Of a DNA stretch of 33,686 nt, positions 17,069-24,711 are shown piece by piece (position 1 is the first letter of the stretch; every line of letters starts with the position of its first letter). Under the pieces are notes generated by a model that saw only the letters and a program-made list of their open reading frames with translations, did not search any database and was not told where the DNA came from. Origin of the DNA: Candidatus Coproplasma stercoripullorum (GTDB taxonomy: Bacteria; Bacillota; Clostridia; Christensenellales; Borkfalkiaceae). The stretch covers positions 1-33,686 of the forward strand of contig DVHB01000091.1 of NCBI GenBank assembly GCA_018712405.1, in the 5' to 3' direction. The position numbers were made by a program, and so were the translations under genes.

Positions 17069-17662
17069 TCACACGGCGCCGATGGCCTCTTCTTTGTCCC
17101 CGATGTGCGCCACGGCGCCCCTGGAGAGAATGGTGTATTGGATAAAGCGCGCCGACTGGGCGCAGTTTGCCACATTCTTTACCGATTTTTTTGAAACAGT
17201 TTTGCCGTACGACACATAAAACGTCACCCTGCCGTAGTTGAGACCGCCGGAATATGCCCAGCCGTTCAGGACAAAAGCCAGCTTTGCGCGGGAAGACGTG
17301 ACCTTTACAATGTCGTCAGCGGGGATATATTCCCTTTCGCCGCCCTTGTGACAGAGCACGAAAAAGCCGTCGTGACGATAGGCAATGGTATATGGCGGAA
17401 CTGAACGTGCGGCGCCTGCGTCTGAAAGGGCCCTGCGGAACACAAGCACGCACAGAACGCCGTCGGCCAAAACCAAAACTGCGGTAAACGACCAAAACAG
17501 CGCCGGCATTTCGCGGAAAAACAATACGTTGAGCGACTGTACGAGCACCAGAAGGACGGCGCTGATAAGTATGGCAAGAAAAACCGAGCCGGTTATTGCA
17601 TCCTTTTTGTTTATTACCGCCCGCCCTGCGAGCGGCGTGAGTTTTATTCCGCTGTCAGTCAT
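17069..17662 (-). CDS. Hypothetical membrane protein, two TM segments plus C-terminal soluble region
   Basis: MTDSGIKLTPLAGRAVINKKDAITGSVFLAILISAVLLVL..; start chosen at MTDSG. Confidence 0.65.
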   Translation of the reverse strand: MTDSGIKLTPLAGRAVINKKDAITGSVFLAILISAVLLVLVQSLNVLFFREMPALFWSFTAVLVLADGVLCVLVFRRALSDAGAARSVPPYTIAYRHDGFFVLCHKGGEREYIPADDIVKVTSSRAKLAFVLNGWAYSGGLNYGRVTFYVSYGKTVSKKSVKNVANCAQSARFIQYTILSRGAVAHIGDKEEAIGAV

Positions 17663-17840
17663 ATGATCATCCCGCCTGCGGCCGTATTTTCTGCCGTATA
17701 TTCCGATTTTATCACCGAAGATGAAATATGTCAAATGCGAAAATTGAGATACTTGCAGCTGTTTTGGCTCTATACCGGGCAAAATTTATGATTTTTCGGC
17801 TGTTTTATATGAAAAATAACTCAAAAAACGAATAAAAACT

Positions 17841-17873
17841 GCCCTGAGGGGCGCAAAATGCGCCCCTCAGGGC
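17841..17873. terminator. Strong hairpin 3' of the STAS gene
   Basis: GCCCTGAGGGGCGC-aaaat-GCGCCCCTCAGGGC. Confidence 0.75.
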
Positions 17874-17938
17874 AAAATTTTAAAATTTAATGCAAAACAA
17901 CCGGATGAAAGCCAGCGTCAGATCCCCGGCCGCGGAAC

Positions 17939-18241
17939 TTACTCGGCTTTGGATATATCTATGAGCGTAGTGACGCCCTGCTCCTCGAGCTTGTCGTAGA
18001 TATCTTCGCGAACGTTGACGAGCGACATGGACACGTCGCCGAGCTTCTTTTTGGTGGAGAGAAGCAGCATCACGCCCTCCTTTGTAAGGCGCTTTACGCC
18101 GCCGCAATCGATTATAAGGCTCTTTACCCCGCCGAGATTGCCGTTTAAAAACGCCTCGGCCTCAGGCACGCATTCGGCGCACACTTCGCCTTTGAACCAG
18201 ACTTCCAACTTATCGCCGATATGTTCGCTTCTGATATCCAT
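17939..18241 (-). CDS. STAS-domain protein (anti-sigma-factor-antagonist-like)
   Basis: MDIRSEHIGDKLEVWFKGEV...VKSLIIDCGGVKRLTKEGVMLLLSTKKKLGDV...LEEQGVTTLIDI. Confidence 0.65.
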   Translation of the reverse strand: MDIRSEHIGDKLEVWFKGEVCAECVPEAEAFLNGNLGGVKSLIIDCGGVKRLTKEGVMLLLSTKKKLGDVSMSLVNVREDIYDKLEEQGVTTLIDISKAE

Positions 18242-18568
18242 AAAAAACCTCCGCGGCAGCACGCCGCTCATGCCTTTCAGTTCAGTTAATATAACTTAAG
18301 GCGACAATTTTGTCAAGCCTTTTGCCCGCGCCATTTTTGGCGGAAGGCATAAAAAACGACATAAATCCCGCGCTTCCGCGCCGACAGATCAATAAAAACG
18401 AAAATTTCCGGCATGCGAAAAAGACTGCAAACGGAAGGCGGCGAAGCATACGCGCGGGCGCGCGACTATATATTATGCGCGGGTACGCAGGCGCGGCCCG
18501 TATGCATGCGCCGCGCCTGCGCGCACGCATCGCATTAAAAAAATTTTAAAAAATTTTTGATTTACCCC

Positions 18569-18596
18569 TTGACAACTGAAAAATATCTGCTATAAT
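18569..18596 (+). promoter_or_regulatory. Near-perfect sigma-A promoter
   Basis: TTGACA-N16-TATAAT. Confidence 0.8.
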
Positions 18597-18628
18597 GAAG
18601 GTACAAAAAGAAAATAACAAACAAAAAA

Positions 18629-18643
18629 TGTTAGCGCTAAACA
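18629..18643. promoter_or_regulatory. LacI-family-type operator palindrome
   Basis: TGTTAGCGCTAAACA, one base longer than the TGTTAGCGCTAACA form, about 30 bp downstream of the -10. Confidence 0.5.
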
Positions 18644-18705
18644 TTTTTAACTAATGACTTCAAAGAGGTAAAAGATGACTTTCAAGTAGCCCCGAAAGGG
18701 GGTCA

Positions 18706-18756
18706 ATGTTATACCGTAGAGCGGACAGCGAAATTGCGTACCGCCCGTTGATATAA
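18706..18756 (+). CDS. Tiny ORF MLYRRADSEIAYRPLI
   Basis: ATG preceded by gaaagggggtca. Confidence 0.25.
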   Translation: MLYRRADSEIAYRPLI

Positions 18757-18785
18757 ATTGAATAGCAAAAAGGAGGTAAACAAAC

Positions 18786-18827
18786 ATGACCAAAAAAATT
18801 CTTTACTTCCGCAAAGCTACTACGTAA
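18786..18827 (+). CDS. Tiny ORF MTKKILYFRKATT
   Basis: Preceded by strong SD aaaaggaggtaaacaaacATG. Confidence 0.4.
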   Translation: MTKKILYFRKATT

Positions 18828-18844
18828 CCAAGGAGGGTAGTCCA

Positions 18845-18877
18845 ATGAACAGTTTTACCCGGGAGACCTTATTCTGA
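18845..18877 (+). CDS. Tiny ORF MNSFTRETLF
   Basis: Preceded by strong SD aaggagggtagtccaATG. Confidence 0.35.
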   Translation: MNSFTRETLF

Positions 18878-19336
18878 AAACACGGTTTTAATTTCGCAGG
18901 GATTTAAATCGGTTTTCGGAAATCAGGCCTGAAGACCGGCTGACCGCACGGATGATAAGACGAGCGGAGTGATCCCGAACAAAGAATTTATCAGATTTCA
19001 AAAATCTGCAATCGGATGATGATATTCGGACAAAGAAGTTTTAACGGCCCGGATGAAGGGACTTTTAATTCCGGATACAAAAATTCCGACAGACGGAAAA
19101 TTAGAAATAATTTGGCCGGCATATCGAAATCTGAGCGCAGAAGCGAGAAATAAGAGAAATTTGAGCAAGGGACGGCTCCACTCCCCTTAAAAGCCGCAAG
19201 GAAAAAAGGTTTGAGGGCGTGAGAAACGAAAACTAAGAGATTTTACCTGTATGGCGTTTGCCGCAAGTGTATATGGTACACCGTAAAAAAGCGGAAGCGG
19301 GTCTCGAAATTAAAATTTAATAACTTTGAAAACAAT

Positions 19337-19366
19337 ACCTGCACAGACGTAATTGTGCAGGTTTTT
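19337..19366 (+). terminator. Intrinsic terminator
   Basis: ACCTGCACA-gacgtaat-TGTGCAGGTTTTT. Confidence 0.85.
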
Positions 19367-19494
19367 GTGCCCGAACTGCCGGTTTGCGAGAGGCGCGCAT
19401 CTCCCCCGCCGCTATAGATGTATGCGGAGGCCGGCCGAGCGAAGGGCGACAGAAATATATTTAAAGGCGATAAAGGGCAGATATATATATTTTG

Positions 19495-19873
19495 CACCGA
19501 CAGATATGGCGGCAGCAACATTGCGGGATATGTGTATCTGTGATTGAAAATCAGCCAAGCCCTGAAAACAGAGCCTTTAAACGGACTTTTGCATCTTAAA
19601 ACTGCGGAAAATTCCGCAAAGCCTGAGAAAGCGGCTGTAGCCGCAGCTGAACGGCGCGATGCCGTACATTTTGACCGGGAATTGTGTCGCAGACAGGTGC
19701 ATGAGAGCCTGAAAAGGAAAGCGCAGTGCAGAACGGAAGCGCGCAGGATTTTGGGCACCTGCTAATCTGCACAATAATGGGCGTTGGAAGAGGAAGTAGG
19801 CTATTCCCTCTTCGGTGCCTGTCTGTGAATCATCTGTCACCCCGTGCGGAAATTCCGCACGGGGTGATTTTTT
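19495..19873 (+). ncRNA. Candidate second structured RNA, 5' end uncertain
   Basis: Three-way-junction-compatible pairing 19690-19825 plus upstream hairpins, ending in a perfect terminator; no convincing ORF. Confidence 0.4.
19837..19873 (+). terminator. Intrinsic terminator
   Basis: TCACCCCGTGCGGAAATTCCGCACGGGGTGATTTTTT perfect palindrome + T-run. Confidence 0.9.
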
Positions 19874-19966
19874 GCTGTTTTTAAGCTGAATGACACGCGC
19901 ACAGCAATACCACTCCCCCACTTGCCAAACAGAGGAGAAAACGGGCATACCAAAGCGCCGCCAAAA

Positions 19967-20782
19967 TCACTCGCCGCGCTTTGCCGCAGAGAGCAGAAAC
20001 GCCGTTACATCGGCCATAGCCTCTTCATAGCAGGCCGTCTGGGTGCGGTACCTTCCGCGGCTTAAAAATCTGTTCTTTATTCTGCCAGCGCTCACTATCT
20101 CTATAAAGCCATGCTCCGCTTCGGGGTAAATTTTAAATTGTACATTGCCGCCTGCGGCGCGCACCGCGCCCTCGAACCTGAAAGAATCGTCGCGCAGGCT
20201 GTCCCTTCCGCTCACAAGCACAAACGCGGGCGGAAGCTCCCTGATAGCTTTGGCGCCCATATACACGGGGCTGGCAAGGGGAAGAGCCCTGTCATTTTCA
20301 TTTACAAAATATTTGTGCGCCGCGTAACGCATAAACAATGCCGGCATGCCCAAAAAAACATACGGGCGGGTGCGGTCGGTAGCGTCAAGCCAGGGATAGC
20401 TTAACACCATGCCGCGCAGTCCGCCGTAGAGCTGCGCGAGAGCGGCTGCGGCGTTTGCCCCGGCGCTGTGCCCCCATACAAAGATATTGCCCCTGTCGAA
20501 CGCCAGCTCCCCGTCGGCAATCAGCCCTTTAAGCGCGGCGAGGCAGTCATGCGCGGCCTGCGGGAAGCGCACTTCGGGCGCATAGCGGTATTCCACCGTG
20601 GCAACGTTGTAGCCCGTGCGCTCCTGTATCTGCCTGCAGAGTGGCAGGTCGTCACGGTGGTGTCCGGAAATATAGCCGCCCCCGTGAATTTCAAAAATAA
20701 GCGGGGCGCGCCTATCTTCCGCGGGCAAAAAAATTACATTTACAGCCGCGCCGTCCTGCGCGGCATAATTTCTTTCAATCAT
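19967..20782 (-). CDS. Alpha/beta hydrolase (HSL-like esterase/lipase)
   Basis: IHGGGYISG oxyanion motif, VWGHSAGANAAAAL nucleophile elbow, EYRYAPE. Confidence 0.9.
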   Translation of the reverse strand: MIERNYAAQDGAAVNVIFLPAEDRRAPLIFEIHGGGYISGHHRDDLPLCRQIQERTGYNVATVEYRYAPEVRFPQAAHDCLAALKGLIADGELAFDRGNIFVWGHSAGANAAAALAQLYGGLRGMVLSYPWLDATDRTRPYVFLGMPALFMRYAAHKYFVNENDRALPLASPVYMGAKAIRELPPAFVLVSGRDSLRDDSFRFEGAVRAAGGNVQFKIYPEAEHGFIEIVSAGRIKNRFLSRGRYRTQTACYEEAMADVTAFLLSAAKRGE

Positions 20783-20884
20783 AACATCACCTTATCCGAA
20801 TGCCGATACTTCAACGTCTAGCGGCACCCGCCGTTCACCTATAATTATACTATATTTTTTTACATATGCAATACCTTTGCAGAT

Positions 20885-20913
20885 AAAAATTGCCCCGCCG
20901 CTTGCGGCGGGGC
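20885..20913 (-). terminator. Terminator of the sirtuin gene
   Basis: GCCCCGCCGC-aa-GCGGCGGGGC then AATTTTT on the minus strand. Confidence 0.8.
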
Positions 20914-20951
20914 AAACAAACGGCCTCCCCGCACAGGGAGGCCGCCGCGCA

Positions 20952-21794
20952 TTACTTTACGAGCAAAGAAAGCACGTTCAAGTCGGCCGAAATGCACACC
21001 GAGCGCGCGGCGATCTCTCCGGGCGCGCAGGCCATGTCGAAATTTATGCAGGCGTAGCGCGAGTCTTTGTTTTTATATGTCATGCGCCAGAACGGGTACT
21101 TGATGATGACGGGCGTGTTCATGCCCACGCCGAGCTCCAAAAACAGAATATGCCCGTCCGCGTATTTCTCTAAAAATTTGTGGTAGCGCGCGCTCGCCGC
21201 GTGCCAGCCCGCGTCCTCCACAAAGGTATCGTCTGTGCGCAGGTTTGCGGTGAGAGGCCTGCCGCACACCGGGCAGCGGGGGATCAGTTCCGAAGGTATC
21301 TTCATATCCCGCTGCTCTCTTACCATTTTACGCACGGCGGCCTCGTTATCGTAAGTTTCCTGCCTGCACGGCTTTGAGCATTGGAAGAGTCCGTAGTCGC
21401 CCTGCGTGTAAAACAGGCGGGCCTTATCGAACCCCGCAACCTGAAAGCGGTGGTCGACGTTGGTAGTTATGACAAAATAGTTTTTATCCTTGACAAGCTT
21501 TAAAAGATCCTCATACAGCTTGCCCGCGGGGCAGTCATAGCGGTTTATGAGTATGTTGCGCGACCAGAACGCCCAGAACTCCTCTAAAGTTTCATACGGG
21601 TAAAAGCCGCCCGAATACATGTCGTGGAAGCCGTACTTTTTTTCAAAGTCGGCAAAGTGCGCCATAAAGCGCTCGCCCGAGTAGGAAAAGCCCGCGGCAG
21701 CCGAGAGGCCCGCGCCCGCGCCTATCACCACCGCCTCCGCCCTATCGATCCAGAGAGAAAGCTTTTGAAGTTTTTGCTCGTTTGTTTCATTCAT
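20952..21794 (-). CDS. SirTM-type (macrodomain-linked) sirtuin, candidate protein ADP-ribosyltransferase
   Basis: GAGAGLSAAAGFSYSG; TTNVDHRF in place of canonical TQNIDxLH; CPVCGRPL zinc site; ATG overlaps the stop of the macrodomain gene. Confidence 0.85.
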   Translation of the reverse strand: MNETNEQKLQKLSLWIDRAEAVVIGAGAGLSAAAGFSYSGERFMAHFADFEKKYGFHDMYSGGFYPYETLEEFWAFWSRNILINRYDCPAGKLYEDLLKLVKDKNYFVITTNVDHRFQVAGFDKARLFYTQGDYGLFQCSKPCRQETYDNEAAVRKMVREQRDMKIPSELIPRCPVCGRPLTANLRTDDTFVEDAGWHAASARYHKFLEKYADGHILFLELGVGMNTPVIIKYPFWRMTYKNKDSRYACINFDMACAPGEIAARSVCISADLNVLSLLVK

Positions 21795-22548
21795 TGCCGA
21801 ATAGTTCGCGCTCATACAATTTTTCATCCTCCGCGGTAAACACGTTGAAAATAATCTTAAACCCGTCGCCATTTTTGAGCCACTCTTTCACCGTGTGAAC
21901 GGCAAGGGCGCACGCCTCCGCCTTTGGATAGCCGTATTCGCCCGTAGATATACAGCAGAAAGCAATGCTTTTAAGCCCCATCTCTGCCGCCTTATTTAGG
22001 CAAGCGAGATAGCAGTTTTTTAAATCGGCGCGGTTCTGTTCCGTCACCCGCCCGCGCACTATGGGGCCGACGGTGTGAAAGATATACCTGCACGGAAGGT
22101 TATATCCCTTTGTAACCCTCACTCTGCCGTTGGGCTCGAGCTTGCCCTCCATCATCTCATTGCAGTCCAGCCGCACCTGCACGCCAGCCGCCGAGTGAAT
22201 GGCATTATCTATACAGCCGTGAAGGGGCGAAAAACAGCCCAAAAGCGCACAGTTGCATGCGTTTACTATGGCGTCGGCGTTGAGCCGCGTTATATCTCCG
22301 CGCCACAGCGCAATACCTCCATGGTATTCAAACTTATCCGCGTCCACAACACCCTTTTCACGCGCGCGTGCGGCAAGGTATTCATCCTGCAGGCGCAGGA
22401 ACTCTTCGCTCGCCGGCCGCGGCGGACGCACGTTGCACAGCGCACGGAAATAGTCTGGCTTTTGCGCGGCTGAGAGCCCGGGCACGGACTCTCCGCGCTC
22501 CGAGCTTAAAATGCCTATCAATTTATCCAGAAGTTCTTCGTTTTTCAT
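21787..22548 (-). CDS. Zn-type macrodomain protein, candidate ADP-ribosylhydrolase
   Basis: LWRGDITRLNADAIVNACNCALLGCFSPLHGCIDNAIHSAAG, IFHTVGPI, ISTGEYGYP. Confidence 0.93.
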   Translation of the reverse strand: MKNEELLDKLIGILSSERGESVPGLSAAQKPDYFRALCNVRPPRPASEEFLRLQDEYLAARAREKGVVDADKFEYHGGIALWRGDITRLNADAIVNACNCALLGCFSPLHGCIDNAIHSAAGVQVRLDCNEMMEGKLEPNGRVRVTKGYNLPCRYIFHTVGPIVRGRVTEQNRADLKNCYLACLNKAAEMGLKSIAFCCISTGEYGYPKAEACALAVHTVKEWLKNGDGFKIIFNVFTAEDEKLYERELFGNE

Positions 22549-22650
22549 ATCAACCTTTACTTTATATTGCCGCTTAAAATAGTTTACCGCGCGTTGTGCG
22601 TAACCAAGCCGCCGTTATAAATTATTTTGCCGGCATGTAACCAACGCAAA

Positions 22651-23268
22651 TTATTGACGCTTGACCGCGCCTGCGGGGCAGACGGCCATACAGTTGCCGC
22701 AGCGCAGGCAGTTGTTCTGCGCAATTTTCGCGGTCATTGAGCCGAGACTTATACAGTTCTGCGGGCACACCTCAAGACACCTGCCGCACAGACTGCACTT
22801 TTCGTTTATTATATACCCGCCCCCTTTCCCAAGGCCGCCGAACGAAAAGGAAAACCTTTCGACGGGGGTCTTTGTAAGATCGAAAACTTCGCCAGAGCCG
22901 TTATACAACTTAAAAACACACAGCGCTCTGCGCGAAAGCTCGGTAGGATAAATTTTATACATATACGCGTTTTTGTCAAGCAGACGGGATAGCCCTTCCC
23001 AGCCGAGCTCTTCTGCCCTGCCCGAGACGGACACAGCCACGCGCGTGAGCGTGGAATCGCCCGCAATGCCCGTGAGCGAAAGTTGCGGGCGCGCCTTTAA
23101 GCGCGAATAGAAGTTTTTACCGCGCGCCGTTAAAAAATACAGTCCGCCCGCGTCGCAGTCCATTATGTCTATCGCGCAGGTGACGGGGTTGCCGTCCTCC
23201 CCTGCCGTGGCCATTACAACGGTATGTATTTCGTCGCGCAGAAACTCAAAAATCTTTAAAACTTCCAT
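22651..23268 (-). CDS. FMN-binding split-barrel (PNPOx-like) protein fused to a 2x[4Fe-4S] ferredoxin domain
   Basis: N-terminal PNPOx-like region; C-terminal CSLCGRCLEVCP and CLRCGNCMAVCP. Confidence 0.9.
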   Translation of the reverse strand: MEVLKIFEFLRDEIHTVVMATAGEDGNPVTCAIDIMDCDAGGLYFLTARGKNFYSRLKARPQLSLTGIAGDSTLTRVAVSVSGRAEELGWEGLSRLLDKNAYMYKIYPTELSRRALCVFKLYNGSGEVFDLTKTPVERFSFSFGGLGKGGGYIINEKCSLCGRCLEVCPQNCISLGSMTAKIAQNNCLRCGNCMAVCPAGAVKRQ

Positions 23269-23346
23269 TCTTTCACCCGTTTTTTGGGCGGCGGCGCGGA
23301 AGAGAGCGCGCCGCCGCTAACGCTTTATGCCTGTTTGCTTTGGATT

Positions 23347-23985
23347 TTACTTTCCTATTACCGAGAAGCGCTGCCGTATGTGCGCGGCGGACTCCACCTC
23401 GTCTATCATGGCGATTGCGTAGTCGGCGTAGCTTATGCGGCTCTCGCCCTTATCGTTGACGAAGTACTCCTCGCCGCCGAGAAGGTACTCGCCCGTGCGC
23501 GCGCCGTCGGCAACGAAGTCGCCCGCGGGGGAGAGATATGTCCACTTTACATCATTCCTCTTGCGAAGGTCGTCAAGCGCCGCGCCCTGCGCGTTTGCAA
23601 GGGGTTTGAACATATCGGGGAAGCTATCGAGATCCTTGACCTGAACGGTGTGTTCGGGGTTTACATAGAGGCTGCCCGCGCCGCCCACGACGAGAAGGCG
23701 AACGTCCGTTCCGCTGAGGATATCGCACAGGTGCTTTAAAGTGCTCTTGTGCAGGGGGAGCGTTTCGGGCGTCCAGGCGCCGAATGCGTCGATAACTGCG
23801 TCGAAGCCTTTAATGTCGGCAGTTGTTAAGTCGAACAGATCCTTTACCACCTTTTTGGCCCTTTTGTCAACCGCGCTGCTCTCCGAGCGGACGAAGCCCG
23901 TCACGTCATACCCGCGGTTTAAGGCCTCCTCCACAAGGAGCCTGCCCTCTTTGCCTGCTGCACATACGATTGCGATCTTTTTCAT
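23347..23985 (-). CDS. NAD(P)-binding NmrA/epimerase-like protein (YwnB-like)
   Basis: KKIAIVCAAGKEGRLLVEEALNRGYDVTGFVR; start at MKKIAIV. Confidence 0.88.
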   Translation of the reverse strand: MKKIAIVCAAGKEGRLLVEEALNRGYDVTGFVRSESSAVDKRAKKVVKDLFDLTTADIKGFDAVIDAFGAWTPETLPLHKSTLKHLCDILSGTDVRLLVVGGAGSLYVNPEHTVQVKDLDSFPDMFKPLANAQGAALDDLRKRNDVKWTYLSPAGDFVADGARTGEYLLGGEEYFVNDKGESRISYADYAIAMIDEVESAAHIRQRFSVIGK

Positions 23986-24029
23986 GATAAAAATACCTCC
24001 GAAAATTAGTTTATTTTTGTTTGAGTTGT

Positions 24030-24090
24030 TGTAATCTTTCTGATTACATCTATAATATAGCACCCGTTTGATGTAATGTCAAGCGTTACA
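24030..24090 (-). promoter_or_regulatory. Promoter with two 19-bp palindromic operators upstream of the ywnB-like gene
   Basis: TTGACA-N17-TATATT on the minus strand; TGTAATCTTTCTGATTACA (24030-24048) and TGTAATGTCAAGCGTTACA (24072-24090). Confidence 0.75.
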
Positions 24091-24137
24091 ACAAATTTTT
24101 TAAAAATTTTTAGACATTTTTTCGGAGATATAAAGAG

Positions 24138-24170
24138 CGCCGCCGCGCACAAATTTGTGCGCGGCGGCGA
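24138..24170 (-). terminator. Terminator-like hairpin 3' of the Rrf2 gene
   Basis: CGCCGCCGCGCAC-aaattt-GTGCGCGGCGGCG. Confidence 0.6.
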
Positions 24171-24232
24171 AAATTCGGATATATTAAAAATTATTGTTTG
24201 CGAGTCAATTGAGCGGCGTCAGTTGCGCGGCA

Positions 24233-24694
24233 TTAATTGAGCGCAGCCTGCGCCTTTATTTTTTCGCCAAGTTCAGCGCAGATATCGGCGAGGGTAACCT
24301 TTTTGAGCTCGTTCTCCATGGCCTGCTGAGCCTCGGCAAGATGATTATCTAACACGGAGTGGATATTTTTGCCCACAGGGCAGGCGGGATTGGGATTTTC
24401 ATGAAAGTGAAAGAGCTCTCCCTCCACGCTGTCGACCGCCCTATACACATCGTACAGAGTGATATCGTTTAAATCCTTTACGATAGCCGCGCCGCCGCTG
24501 CCCGCCTTTACGTCTATCATGCCCGCCGCCTTTAAACTTAAAAGCGTGCGGCGTATGACTACGGGGTTTACGCGCACGCTGGCCGCGATAAAATCGGACG
24601 TAGTTTTGCGCTCTTTGCCGAAAATGTATATCACCAGCAGCGTGTGCACCGCCACCGTGAAACGGGATGTTATCTTCATGCGGACGTTCTCCAT
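24233..24694 (-). CDS. Rrf2-family transcriptional regulator (YwnA-like)
   Basis: MKITSRFTVAVHTLLVIYIFG..TTSDFIAASVRVNPVVIRRTLLSLKAAGMI; ACPVGKNIHSVLDNHLAEAQQAMENEL. Confidence 0.92.
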   Translation of the reverse strand: MENVRMKITSRFTVAVHTLLVIYIFGKERKTTSDFIAASVRVNPVVIRRTLLSLKAAGMIDVKAGSGGAAIVKDLNDITLYDVYRAVDSVEGELFHFHENPNPACPVGKNIHSVLDNHLAEAQQAMENELKKVTLADICAELGEKIKAQAALN

Positions 24695-24711
24695 ACAATA
24701 AAGTTGTTTAT

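Larger units (their letters stand above)
18602..19366 (+). ncRNA. Candidate long structured RNA / leader RNA with tiny ORFs
   Basis: Consensus promoter upstream, intrinsic terminator at the 3' end, no convincing long ORF, multiple local hairpins and a potential H-type pseudoknot. Confidence 0.5.

Noticed and set aside
18310-18549. 79-aa plus-strand ORF
   Set aside because: Arg/Ala-rich translation of a CpG-rich hairpin region; no SD or family signal.
19243-19758. 171-aa minus-strand ORF (and 19577..19948, 123 aa)
   Set aside because: Cys/Ser/Arg-rich low-plausibility proteins crossing a strong plus-strand terminator (19337-19366); no SD noticed and no recognisable family.
19680-19873. T-box, SAM-box, 6S, RNase P or tmRNA assignment for the second RNA
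   Set aside because: None of the diagnostic cores (AGGGUGGNACCGCG, GAGGAAAGUCC, tmRNA CCA end) are present; left unassigned.
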